From JADJAH01 sp964615795 (GTDB lineage: Bacteria; Bacteroidota; Ignavibacteria; Tepidaquicellales; Tepidaquicellaceae), in assembly GCA_964615795.1 (NCBI GenBank), contig CAZTQR010000001.1, positions 1 through 64,000 of the forward strand: 64,000 nucleotides of DNA. Reading direction: 5' to 3'. Each line of letters starts with the position of its first letter. Within the stretch, counting starts at the first letter, position 1. This document shows, one piece after another, positions 35,376-43,663 of this stretch. A program made the translations under genes and the position numbers. Under the pieces are notes generated by a model. That model saw only the letters and a list, made by a program, of their open reading frames with translations, ran no database searches and was not told where the DNA came from.

Positions 35376-36344
35376 CTAATTTATTTGAAGTGCCTCTTTG
35401 CTGATCTCCAATTTGTTCATGCAGTCAAAGGTAAGGCGCGGGCACTCGCCTAATCCAATGTGCGAGCAAGGCCTGCAGGAAATCCCTTTGTTCTCAAATA
35501 CAAGAGATTCTTTAAGCTGAGGAAAAAATCCGAACTCTCTTACTGTGCATCCGAAAATTGCTGCCGCCCTCTTTCCTGCCGCTTCCGCAAGATGCATCAC
35601 GGCGCTGTCGTTTGATATAACGATCTCCGATCTCCTGATAAGAAACACGAGCTCTTTGAGTGACAACCTGCCGCACAGGTTTAGCGCATTTCCCGAGCAT
35701 GCTTCGATCTTCCCGCAAACTTCCAGATCAATCATGCTTCCGGAACCGACGAGTACAGGTATTGTATCTCTGAATTTCTTTACAAGCTCACAGTATTTCA
35801 TTGCGGGATATCTTTTGGTGAAGTGCTTTGCAGAAGGCGCGACCACTGCGTAGGGGCTGTCCGGAATCCGGGTATCCGATTCTTCGAGGTCAGTTGTTTC
35901 AAATCCGCTGTCATTTCTGGAAAGTAGTCCTTCGGCAGTCTGTATGTATTTGCAGTAAACCGGAACAATTTCCGGATAGAGATTTATTCCACCATTGACA
36001 AGCATGAACTTCTTAAGATGATCTTTTCTGAACTTGCGAATCAAAGGAGCATTGAACATCCTCAGATATGTGCTCTTTGGATTATTCTGCAGGTCAAGAA
36101 TGACGTCATAGGAGTTTCTGCTTATGTCTCTGCGAAGGCCGGAAAGATCGCCGTCATATTTCAGAATGCCGCTTATCTTTTTATTCAGCTCAACAGCTTC
36201 CGAATATTCTTTTCTGACAGCAAAGTCAATTACCGCTTCGGGGAATCTTCGCTTCAGTTTTGAGATCAGAGGAAATGTAAGTATGATGTCACCTAACGAT
36301 GATAGGCGTATAACAAGAATTCTTCCGGGTGACGGCAGGGCCAA
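35376..36344 (-). CDS. Glycosyltransferase family 9 (heptosyltransferase-like)
   Basis: A 322-residue GT9 enzyme with the N-terminal signature RILVIRLSSLGDIILTFPLISKLKRRFP and C-terminal donor-site region RRSEIVISNDSAVMHLAEAAGKRAAAIFG. The closing segment SCRPCSHIGLGECPRLTFDCM contains four cysteines, a pattern seen in LPS heptosyltransferase II-like proteins. It acts on lipopolysaccharide or related glycans on the cytoplasmic face of the inner membrane. It lies two bases from bshC and three from the methyltransferase gene in a tight minus-strand run. The first GT9 gene is at 8829-9884. Confidence 0.88.
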   Translation of the reverse strand: MALPSPGRILVIRLSSLGDIILTFPLISKLKRRFPEAVIDFAVRKEYSEAVELNKKISGILKYDGDLSGLRRDISRNSYDVILDLQNNPKSTYLRMFNAPLIRKFRKDHLKKFMLVNGGINLYPEIVPVYCKYIQTAEGLLSRNDSGFETTDLEESDTRIPDSPYAVVAPSAKHFTKRYPAMKYCELVKKFRDTIPVLVGSGSMIDLEVCGKIEACSGNALNLCGRLSLKELVFLIRRSEIVISNDSAVMHLAEAAGKRAAAIFGCTVREFGFFPQLKESLVFENKGISCRPCSHIGLGECPRLTFDCMNKLEISKEALQIN

Positions 36345-36346
36345 TG

Positions 36347-38002
36347 TCAGGCGCTGTTTGAAGTTAGGTCAACGGTCTGATGCATGAAAACATCCACTGA
36401 AACATCTCTTTCGATCATATCCAGCAGATCACTGCCATACTTGTTAAGATACATTGAAATGTTGAGTGCCCTTTCCTGCGGAAGCGATGCAGGATAGACA
36501 GTTGTAACAACCTTTCTGACCTGCCCTGTCAGCACTTCGTTTTGCCTGGCCTGAGCGGAAGTGAACTTTTCTTTCGCCACTTCCAGTGACTCCGTGAACT
36601 GATTCGCTCGCTTCATGAATGCCGCGGTCTGATTTGCATCTATGGCATTCAGTTGCTTCTCAAATGTATAGAAAAGTGCAACAAGTTCGTCCTTCATCTT
36701 GCCGAATAAATCTTCCGGATTGGTGTCGAGAGATCTGCGGAGCAGAAGCCTTACAAGCTCCTTTTCATCGGAAAGTCCTGAAAGGTCAACACCGTTCTTT
36801 TCCATGAATGTTTTTGTCCTTCCGTCAATCAGCGTAACTGAAGTTCTCGGATATATCACCGGCATCTTCATGTCAAAAACTTTGTAAGCCCCTTTCAGCT
36901 GTGCAAAGTATGATACTTCCGACGGCCCTCCGATGTAAGCGACCGTGGGAAGCAAGAAGTCCTGGCACACCGGCCTTGTGATCACATTCCAGCTGAAGTT
37001 CGCGGGTGAGCTTTCAAGCAGGTCATAAAGCTCGTCCCCGGTAAACCTTTGCCTCGAGTTCTTAAGCGCAAAATTTCCGCCATCCCTTGGCTCAAGCAGA
37101 TAGCGTGAACCCTCGTGAATGTAAAACAGATTTACCGGCTTTGGCTTCACCTGTGCAATGTGTGATGACTCCAGCTCGACAGTTGTGTTGATCACATTCT
37201 CGGCGATCTCGGAAGACTCTGCAAGTGCCCGCCGGAACACAGGTTTGATCAGTTCCTTTATCCGGGCATCTGAAGGATCGATAAGAACCACTCCCCTGTC
37301 GCCAAGCACAAAATTGAGGAAAGAGCCAAACGCCGCACTCATGCTTTTGCCCCGGGCATAGCACTTTCGGATGGTCTCAAAAAGCTCTCCGGAAAAATCG
37401 GTACTGCCGAGTGAACTCTCAAGATCGTTAACCAAGCCCGTTATGTGATCATCAATCACTATTCTTCCTGCAGGAGTCAGGTACTTCTCTTTTTCGGTCC
37501 CGTTCTCAAAATAACTGAACTTCTGAACTTCATATTCTTTGTTGATGACGGTAATGTTGTTGATCTCAAGAAAGTCATGGTCATCAGACTCAAGCCAGAA
37601 CACAGGCACAAAATTGTATTCGGGGAAAAGTTTGCCGAGCTTATTCGAAAGTTGAACTGTGTTCAGCGCTTTGATTACGGTGTACATAGGACCCGTCAGG
37701 AGTCCAACTTGCTGACCCGTAACCACTGCCAGTGTATTGTGCTGATTTAGCAGGGAAATGTTACGGATTGCCATTTCCCCCGACCTGAAATTCTGATTCT
37801 GTCCAAGCAATATGGAGGTCAGGTCAGATCTGAAGAACTGCCTGCCCGTTTTATACGACTCCGAAACATGTTCTGCGCATTTCCTTAGTTCGTCCTGAGA
37901 TGCGTAATCATACTCATAAAACTGTCTGAGTGATTGAAAGTCTTCTATATAGTCGAGGAAAAGCTCGTTGTATCCGGGAAGTGCCTTGAAGGGTATATTC
38001 AA
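36347..38002 (-). CDS. bshC: Bacillithiol biosynthesis cysteine-adding enzyme BshC
   Basis: A 551-residue protein matching BshC, which adds cysteine to glucosaminyl-malate in the last step of bacillithiol synthesis. Family-typical segments are the N-terminal FKALPGYNELFLDYIEDFQSLRQFY, LAVVTGQQVGLLTGPMYTVIKALN, FVPVFWLESDDHDFLEINN and YIGGPSEVSYFAQL. Length (about 540 in family) is full. No bshA or bshB is in the window. It is first in a run with the GT9 and methyltransferase genes. A 25-base imperfect palindrome starts 31 bases upstream of its start codon. Confidence 0.93.
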   Translation of the reverse strand: MNIPFKALPGYNELFLDYIEDFQSLRQFYEYDYASQDELRKCAEHVSESYKTGRQFFRSDLTSILLGQNQNFRSGEMAIRNISLLNQHNTLAVVTGQQVGLLTGPMYTVIKALNTVQLSNKLGKLFPEYNFVPVFWLESDDHDFLEINNITVINKEYEVQKFSYFENGTEKEKYLTPAGRIVIDDHITGLVNDLESSLGSTDFSGELFETIRKCYARGKSMSAAFGSFLNFVLGDRGVVLIDPSDARIKELIKPVFRRALAESSEIAENVINTTVELESSHIAQVKPKPVNLFYIHEGSRYLLEPRDGGNFALKNSRQRFTGDELYDLLESSPANFSWNVITRPVCQDFLLPTVAYIGGPSEVSYFAQLKGAYKVFDMKMPVIYPRTSVTLIDGRTKTFMEKNGVDLSGLSDEKELVRLLLRRSLDTNPEDLFGKMKDELVALFYTFEKQLNAIDANQTAAFMKRANQFTESLEVAKEKFTSAQARQNEVLTGQVRKVVTTVYPASLPQERALNISMYLNKYGSDLLDMIERDVSVDVFMHQTVDLTSNSA

Positions 38003-38033
38003 TATCTTTTTGGAAAAAATTAGTCATTAATAA

Positions 38034-38058
38034 GCAAAGAGTAAATTTACTAATTTGC
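38034..38058. promoter_or_regulatory. Imperfect palindrome upstream of bshC
   Basis: A perfect 12-base palindrome AGTAAATTTACT (38040-38051) is flanked by GCAAA (38034-38038) and TTTGC (38054-38058), making a 25-base near-dyad. It is 31-56 bases upstream of the bshC start (38002, minus strand), overlapping the likely promoter, and about 145 bases upstream of the plus-strand T9SS gene start. It could be an operator for a dimeric regulator; the regulator is unknown. Confidence 0.35.
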
Positions 38059-38203
38059 TTTGCAGGCAATATGATCGGGTTCAGGCTGAGGCACAGCACA
38101 TACCTTCGTAACAAAGGCTCAGTACGGGGAATGCAGAAAATTGATGTTCAGATTCAGTGAAGAGAACAAATGCCTGAAATTCAAAAATTCAAAATTACCG
38201 GAA

Positions 38204-39751
38204 ATGACACATATTAAAACATCAGGATGTTTCTTTGCACGCATTGCAGTGTGTACAGTTATTTTGTTTGTACTGCTTTCGCAGTATTGTTATTCGGGAT
38301 ATTCAACACCGGGTAACGGAAGGGTTTGGAATCTTGACAGTCTGGTATCGAACTCTCAGGGATCGGTTACTTTTTCAGGAGGAAGCTATTTCCTGAATGA
38401 TACGCTGACCATTTCTCAGAGCGACACTGTAAGGATAATTTCTGACTTCATTCTGAAGATGCGGACTCAGGTATTCATTGACATTTTCGGGGTACTGATC
38501 ATAGATCCGCCTGTACAGGGAGTCATTACGGCGGCAGACACAACATTGAAATTCCTCGGACTCAAATTCGAAGATCAGAGTGACGGATCTTTCATGAAGA
38601 AGACAGTATTTGAATACGGCAACGGGATCAGGATGCTTGACTGCAACATAACAATTGACAGTTGCATCATTAGGTTCAATACTCTCAACAGTGCATTCTC
38701 AAGTTCAGCGATCTCACTGTTCCGGTCAAACTCCGTCATATCTAACTGCACCATATACAGAAACAGGCGCGCGGCAATTTCATCAGGAGCTAATATAACT
38801 TCCTCCCCGGTGATCACCGGAAACCGGATCTTCGAAAACAATACCGAGAATGCCAACGTACCGCAGATCAATCTCGGAGCTTCAGCATCAGACACCCTTA
38901 TAATCAGAAACAATGTTATCAGAGGTCTCTATGACAACTGCGGCGGGATCTCACTGCTTCCGGTAGGTTCAATACCGATCGCGCTCATTGAAGGAAATGT
39001 TATAGCGGGCAACAGATACGGAATAGCAGTAGGCGGAGGAAACTCTTTCGTCATAATCCGGAACAACAGAATTGACTCAAACAACATACAGGGTTTGCCG
39101 AATCTCGGCGGCAGCGGAATAAATTTCAACGGCTCGGCAACACAGGTCTGCATCGTAACGGGAAACACAATAAGGAATAATCTCTGGGGCATTACAATTC
39201 AGGGCACGGCAAAACCTAACATGGGCAACCTGTCAAATGCTGTCACACTCGATGACGGATACAACCAGATCTACGACAACGGCAACAGCGGCAGGATCTA
39301 CGACCTTTACAACAACACTCCGGATTCTATCAAAGCAGAAAACAACTGGTGGAACACGTATAATCCGGATACTTTGGAGGCGCACATATTTCACAGAGCT
39401 GACAGTTCAGCGCTTGGATTTGTGGATTACCTTCCCATATGGCCCATTACTTCAGCAGGGCCGAATACAGCAGTTACCGGAGAGTTACCGGACTCTCCTG
39501 AGATCAGTGCTTACCCGAATCCTTTCAATCCTGAAGTCTCATTCAGAATAAGTTTCCCGAAGGAAGGAATTGCGGAACTTAAGCTGTATGACATCAGCGG
39601 CAAGGAGACTGCCGTCTTGTTCAGCGGTTATGTCTCACGCGGAATCATGACTTTGCGGTTTAACGGTGCGGAGCTTTCCGCAGGAGTTTACTTGTACAGG
39701 CTTTCTTACGGCAGAAGCCTTGTCACGGGAAGGATAGTCTTGATCAAGTAA
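38204..39751 (+). CDS. Parallel beta-helix secreted protein with T9SS sorting domain
   Basis: An about 515-residue exported protein. Signal peptide region ARIAVCTVILFVLLSQYCYS; a right-handed parallel beta-helix region with NosD-like repeats (NNVIRGLYDNCGGISLL, GNVIAGNRYGIAVGGG, GNTIRNNLWGITIQG); and a C-terminal type IX sorting domain with AYPNPFNPEVSFRISF ending GRIVLIK. Beta-helix proteins often bind or cleave polysaccharides, but no catalytic residues are evident. I prefer the ATG at 38204 to the in-frame ATG at 38141, because the latter adds 21 charged residues before the signal peptide. Monocistronic and convergent with the next gene. Confidence 0.85.
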   Translation: MTHIKTSGCFFARIAVCTVILFVLLSQYCYSGYSTPGNGRVWNLDSLVSNSQGSVTFSGGSYFLNDTLTISQSDTVRIISDFILKMRTQVFIDIFGVLIIDPPVQGVITAADTTLKFLGLKFEDQSDGSFMKKTVFEYGNGIRMLDCNITIDSCIIRFNTLNSAFSSSAISLFRSNSVISNCTIYRNRRAAISSGANITSSPVITGNRIFENNTENANVPQINLGASASDTLIIRNNVIRGLYDNCGGISLLPVGSIPIALIEGNVIAGNRYGIAVGGGNSFVIIRNNRIDSNNIQGLPNLGGSGINFNGSATQVCIVTGNTIRNNLWGITIQGTAKPNMGNLSNAVTLDDGYNQIYDNGNSGRIYDLYNNTPDSIKAENNWWNTYNPDTLEAHIFHRADSSALGFVDYLPIWPITSAGPNTAVTGELPDSPEISAYPNPFNPEVSFRISFPKEGIAELKLYDISGKETAVLFSGYVSRGIMTLRFNGAELSAGVYLYRLSYGRSLVTGRIVLIK

Positions 39752-39761
39752 CGCGGAAGTT

Positions 39762-40136
39762 TCAGTCTTTTAGTTTTTCCTGATATTCGGAAATAAGCTT
39801 TTCGATTTCTTCCTTGGCTTTCTGAAGTTCTTCGCCCGCTTCCGAACCGCCCTGAGAAATAAGGCTTTCAGCCTTCTCCTTTGCAATTATCAGAATGTTG
39901 TTTGCTTCGTCGAGGAGTTCATTCGATTTCAGATTGGCATAATCAACAAGTTCTCTTGCCCTGATCTTGGCTTCCGAAAGAAATTCGTTAGCAAGGTCAA
40001 TCGTACTCATATCATCACCTTCGTCCCACAGAGTGCTTTGCTCATCTTCTTTCATCAGTGAGTAAACGACTCCCGCGGCGATTCCGGCCGCAGCGGCTAA
40101 TGCCGCTCCCCAGATTATCTTCTTTGACAAGTTCAC
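39762..40136 (-). CDS. Small membrane-anchored coiled-coil protein (YtxH-like)
   Basis: A 124-residue protein with one N-terminal membrane helix (about residues 8-26, IWGAALAAAAGIAAGVVYSL) and a long charged helical tail with heptad-like repeats (ANEFLSEAKIRARELVDYANLKSNELLDEANN). The layout resembles YtxH-type stress-related proteins, but this is a general likeness only. It lies nine bases from the arginine decarboxylase gene on the same strand. Convergent with the beta-helix gene, 10 bases from its stop. Function not inferable. Confidence 0.72.
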   Translation of the reverse strand: MNLSKKIIWGAALAAAAGIAAGVVYSLMKEDEQSTLWDEGDDMSTIDLANEFLSEAKIRARELVDYANLKSNELLDEANNILIIAKEKAESLISQGGSEAGEELQKAKEEIEKLISEYQEKLKD

Positions 40137-40145
40137 TTCAATAGT

Positions 40146-40691
40146 TTATGGAAGGAAAACCACGCATGAGATCACGGTCGTCCATAGTCCGTTTTTATCT
40201 CCTTCAGCAGACTGTGTCACGTTGAAGGTCTTGATTATCTTTCCGCTTTGCTTATAAACATTCTCCCGCTCATTCCACGCAGTTTCCGGATCAAACTCCA
40301 CTCCAAGCGTCGTAGCAAGCATAGTAGCGGCAAGGTCTTCCGCATATTCTCCGGAAACCTTTTCGGTTTCGCCAAAGGGATGATGTTCGGAAATATAACC
40401 GTAATGACTGTCATCAGACGGCAATGCAACACCAATGGAAGAAGCTATCAACCTGTTCGGCTCATTCGTGAAATTCCTTGCCATAACGCAGAATGTGATC
40501 TGGCCGGGCTCTAACAACTGAATCCCCTGCTCAACTGTAAGCCTCTTGCACCCGCCCGGAAATATGCTTGACACGGTTACGATGTTGCACTTCTCTATGC
40601 CTGCCTGCCTCAAGGCAAGCTCAAATGACTGCAGGTAGTCCTTGTGTTTTCCAACTCCCTTGGTAAAAAACAACTTTGTCGGCTTGAACAA
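40146..40691 (-). CDS. pdaD: Pyruvoyl-dependent arginine decarboxylase
   Basis: A 181-residue protoenzyme that self-cleaves to make a pyruvoyl cofactor and converts arginine to agmatine, the first step of polyamine synthesis. The cleavage site is the Ser41-Ser42 pair in VTVSSIFPGGCKRL, family-typical. Other matched segments are GEYAEDLAATMLATTLG near residues 114-130 and the closing TTVISCVVFLP. Length (about 160-190) fits. Such enzymes are best known in archaea and chlamydiae and occur in Bacteroidota/Chlorobi. It lies 27 bases from the tyrS start. No other polyamine gene is nearby. Confidence 0.9.
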   Translation of the reverse strand: MFKPTKLFFTKGVGKHKDYLQSFELALRQAGIEKCNIVTVSSIFPGGCKRLTVEQGIQLLEPGQITFCVMARNFTNEPNRLIASSIGVALPSDDSHYGYISEHHPFGETEKVSGEYAEDLAATMLATTLGVEFDPETAWNERENVYKQSGKIIKTFNVTQSAEGDKNGLWTTVISCVVFLP

Positions 40692-40718
40692 TTCTGTTTC
40701 TCCTTTTAAAAGTTTTCC

Positions 40719-41942
40719 TTAATTGGTTTGTTGTTTTAAGATCTTCAGGAACTTCCTCTTGCCAACTTTGAAGATCATTCCGTGAGTTATCTCCATTACG
40801 TGATTGACATCGGTAAGCTTGAGCCCGTTGACGTTAACGGCTCCCTGCTCTATCAGCCTCCTTGCATTGCTCTTTGTTTCTGCAAGCCCGTAATTCGTGA
40901 GCAGGTCCACAAGCTTCATAGATTCCTCAGACATTTCAACTTCCGGTATTTCGTCGGGAATGTCCTTCTTTCTGAAAATAGTATCGAACTCCTCAACTGC
41001 TTTTGCGGCAGTTTCCCCGTCGTAATAGGTCTTCACAAGTTCAAAGCCGAGTTTCTGCTTCATATCGCGGGGATTGTTTCGCTCGTCTTCCAGAAACTTC
41101 TTCACTTTTTCAAGCTCACCCGCATCAAGCTTTGTGCACAGTTCAAAGTATTTATAGATCAGTGTGTCAGGAATGCTCATTGTCTTCCCGAAAATGTCCG
41201 TCGGTGAGTCAGTAATTCCGATCGCATTGTCGAGTGACTTGCTCATCTTCTCAGAACCGTCTGTTCCTTCAAGAAGAGGCATTGTGATCACAACCTGCTG
41301 ATCCTTTCCGAACCTCTTCTGCATATCGCGGCCGACAAGATTATTGAACTTCTGATCCGTTCCGCCAAGTTCAACATCGGCTTCTATTGCATATGAGTCA
41401 TATCCCTGCATTATCGGATAAAGTATCTCATGAAGAGAGATCTCCGTCTGATCCTTCAGCCTGTTTGTAAAGTCATCCCTTTCGAGGATCCTCTGAACCG
41501 TGAATTTGCTCAGTATTGAGATCATGTCCTTAAGGCTCAGACCTGAAAGCCACTCCGAGTTATACAGTATCTTTGTCCGGCCAATATCAAGTATTCTTCC
41601 GGCCTGCTCAAAATACGTTTTCCCGTACTCCCTTGTTTCTTCAAAAGTGAGCTGAGGCCTGGTCTTCTTCTTACCCGAAGGGTCCCCTATCATAGCCGTG
41701 TAATCGCCGACAATGAGTATTGCGTTATGGCCGAGATCCTGAAACTGCCGGAGCTTGTTCAGCACAACAGCGTGGCCGATGTGAAGATCGGGACGGGAGG
41801 GGTCGCATCCGAGCTTTATGTTGAGAGGTTTGCCTGTCTTGCGAGAATGCTCAAGCTTTTCCAGAAGCTCGGCTTCAGGAATTATCTCTACCGTACCGCG
41901 CTTGATTATCTCAAGCTGTTCCTTTGCCGGGGCAAATGTCAT
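40719..41942 (-). CDS. tyrS: Tyrosine--tRNA ligase
   Basis: Class I tyrosyl-tRNA synthetase of 407 residues. HIGH motif HIGHAVVLNK at 54-63, KMSKS motif in GSEKMSKSLDN near residue 235, and a C-terminal S4 RNA-binding domain from about 340 (NARRLIEQGAVNVNGLKL). The catalytic region has the family-typical YDSYAIEADVELGGTDQKFNNLVGRD. Its start overlaps the smpB stop by four bases, and the arginine decarboxylase gene follows 27 bases later, so smpB-tyrS-pdaD may be one transcript. Assignment is secure. Confidence 0.97.
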   Translation of the reverse strand: MTFAPAKEQLEIIKRGTVEIIPEAELLEKLEHSRKTGKPLNIKLGCDPSRPDLHIGHAVVLNKLRQFQDLGHNAILIVGDYTAMIGDPSGKKKTRPQLTFEETREYGKTYFEQAGRILDIGRTKILYNSEWLSGLSLKDMISILSKFTVQRILERDDFTNRLKDQTEISLHEILYPIMQGYDSYAIEADVELGGTDQKFNNLVGRDMQKRFGKDQQVVITMPLLEGTDGSEKMSKSLDNAIGITDSPTDIFGKTMSIPDTLIYKYFELCTKLDAGELEKVKKFLEDERNNPRDMKQKLGFELVKTYYDGETAAKAVEEFDTIFRKKDIPDEIPEVEMSEESMKLVDLLTNYGLAETKSNARRLIEQGAVNVNGLKLTDVNHVMEITHGMIFKVGKRKFLKILKQQTN

Positions 41943-42388
41943 ATTCTTCTTAAGTTTCTTTCCACTTCTCTCTTTTTCACTGATTCTCTTTTGTCGTACA
42001 GCTTTTTTCCCCTGGCAATGCCAATTTCCACTTTTGCCAGTGAGCCTTTGAAATAGATCTTCAGCGGAACAAGAGTAAGACCCTTTTCCTGAAGCTGCTG
42101 TTTGATCTTGCGGATCTCTCTCTTGTTTAGGAGGAGCTTGCGGTTTCGTATGGGATCGTGATTGTTGATATTGCCGAACCTGTACTCGCTGATGTGTGAA
42201 TTGATTATCCAGACTTCATCATTCCTGATCCTGCCGTATGAATCCTGGAGATTTACCCGCCCTTCCCTTAGCGACTTAACCTCGGTTCCTGTCAGCACAA
42301 TGCCCGCTTCAAGCCGGTTCAGTATCTCGTATTCAAAATTAGCTTTCCGGTTACTTGATATTATCTTAATTTTATCCGTTTCGCTCAT
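41939..42388 (-). CDS. smpB: SsrA-binding protein SmpB
   Basis: RNA-binding partner of tmRNA in trans-translation, 149 residues. The family signature is clear: NRKANFEYEILNRLEAGIVLTGTEVKSLREGRVNLQDSYGRI, and the C-terminal GIARGKKLYDKRESVKKREVERNLRR helix that enters the ribosomal A site. It overlaps tyrS by four bases. Its RNA partner ssrA is about 32 kb away at 9839-10198 on the same strand. The divergent plus-strand hydrolase gene begins about 50 bases upstream. Confidence 0.96.
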   Translation of the reverse strand: MSETDKIKIISSNRKANFEYEILNRLEAGIVLTGTEVKSLREGRVNLQDSYGRIRNDEVWIINSHISEYRFGNINNHDPIRNRKLLLNKREIRKIKQQLQEKGLTLVPLKIYFKGSLAKVEIGIARGKKLYDKRESVKKREVERNLRRI

Positions 42389-42439
42389 TTGAACAGGTGC
42401 AAATTAATTTTTACGGAAAGTAAAATCAATTAACTAACC

Positions 42440-43084
42440 TTGAAGATTGCACGTTTTGCGGTAAATCCCTTCAGCATGAACTGCTATATCTATTATGATG
42501 AAGATACAAAGGATGCTGTCATCATTGACCCCGGAGCATTTACTGAAGATGAGAAAAGCTCCATTACCTCCTTCGTAAAAGAAAACTCGCTCAATGTATC
42601 ATCAATCATAAATACGCACGGACATGTTGACCATATCCTCGGAAACGGCTTCGCTAAGGAGGCTTTCGGGAAAAAGATATTTATGAACAGGGACGACCAG
42701 TTCCTGCTTGAGAGCAGCCGGGAACAGGCACGCTTCTTCGGACTTGAGATTGAAGAACCGCCCGAAGTTGACGAATCACTTGAAGAGGGCTCAGACATTA
42801 TTGTCGGCAATGCTTCACTCCGAGTGATCAAGACTCCCGGCCATTCACCCGGAAGCGTCTGCCTGATTGACGACAAGAACAAAAATGTTTTCTGCGGCGA
42901 CCTCATATTTCACAATTCCGTCGGAAGGACCGATCTTCCGGGCGGTAATTTCAAGGTTCTCATAAGTTCTGTCCGGGACAAGCTGTTCGTCAGTTGCAAG
43001 GATGATTATGCACTCTTTCCGGGGCATATGGAAGATACCACCATCGGGCATGAAAAGACCTATAATCCCTTTCTGATCGGCTGA
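42440..43084 (+). CDS. Glyoxalase II-like MBL-fold hydrolase
   Basis: A 214-residue soluble metallo-beta-lactamase-fold enzyme. Metal motif THGHVDHILGN at residues 59-69, further ligand in VIKTPGHSPGSVCLI, and FCGDLIFHNSVGRTDLPGG, which is family-typical for YcbL/GloB-like hydrolases acting on glutathione- or other thiol-esters. The start is TTG at 42440; no closer ATG matches the family N-terminus. It is divergent from smpB. Given bacillithiol synthesis (bshC), a thioester or bacillithiol conjugate substrate is possible, which is inference. Confidence 0.9.
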   Translation: MKIARFAVNPFSMNCYIYYDEDTKDAVIIDPGAFTEDEKSSITSFVKENSLNVSSIINTHGHVDHILGNGFAKEAFGKKIFMNRDDQFLLESSREQARFFGLEIEEPPEVDESLEEGSDIIVGNASLRVIKTPGHSPGSVCLIDDKNKNVFCGDLIFHNSVGRTDLPGGNFKVLISSVRDKLFVSCKDDYALFPGHMEDTTIGHEKTYNPFLIG

Positions 43085-43105
43085 TCATTCAGATGGCGGC
43101 CCGCC

Positions 43106-43663
43106 CTACTGCTGAGCAGTTACAGGTTCAAATGAATCTCCTATCTTCTTCAGCTCTGATTCGATTGACGAATTGAATGTGCCTGATGGAGCAATGAATC
43201 TCAGCAGATAAGCAAAATTCTCTCCGTCGGTCACTTTGGTCCTGTAATAGTAAACGACTTCAGTGAACTCTGAGTCCTTATACAGTGCGCTCATTCCGTC
43301 ATAGTTGCCTTTGTCAAACTCCGAATAGTCTCCGTCTCTCTTCGGAATGTTCAGCGTCAGGTCCTTCTCGAATGTGTAAACCAGGTCATTCAGATTCTTC
43401 ACTTCCATTACCTTGAATGCAAGGAGCATCATTGCAATGGAGCCGTCGTTCTTGTCAAATGTGTATGAGATTGCATCTTTCTTAGTTGTCTCCTCAACTT
43501 TTCTCTCCTTCCAGCCCGAAGGAACATTGAACTTTATGCCGTACTGGGAATTGTCGAGAAGAGTCCCGTTCTGAGCATTGACAATGCCTGCAATAGAAAA
43601 CAAGAAGATAATCAGAGCAATTGTCAGCTTAAGTTTCTTATTGAGATTCATTTTTGATTTCAT
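43106..43663 (-). CDS. Secreted PsbP-like hypothetical protein
   Basis: A 185-residue protein with a signal peptide (about residues 8-30, LKLTIALIIFLFSIAGIVNAQ) and a single beta-rich domain with NVPSGWKERKVEETTKKDAISYTFDKNDGSI, which resembles the PsbP-like / DUF1795-type fold seen in many bacterial exported proteins. No catalytic motif. Its start overlaps the end of the M48 protease gene by four bases, so it belongs to the same operon. Periplasmic or outer-membrane-associated location is likely. Fold call is tentative. Confidence 0.72.
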   Translation of the reverse strand: MKSKMNLNKKLKLTIALIIFLFSIAGIVNAQNGTLLDNSQYGIKFNVPSGWKERKVEETTKKDAISYTFDKNDGSIAMMLLAFKVMEVKNLNDLVYTFEKDLTLNIPKRDGDYSEFDKGNYDGMSALYKDSEFTEVVYYYRTKVTDGENFAYLLRFIAPSGTFNSSIESELKKIGDSFEPVTAQQ

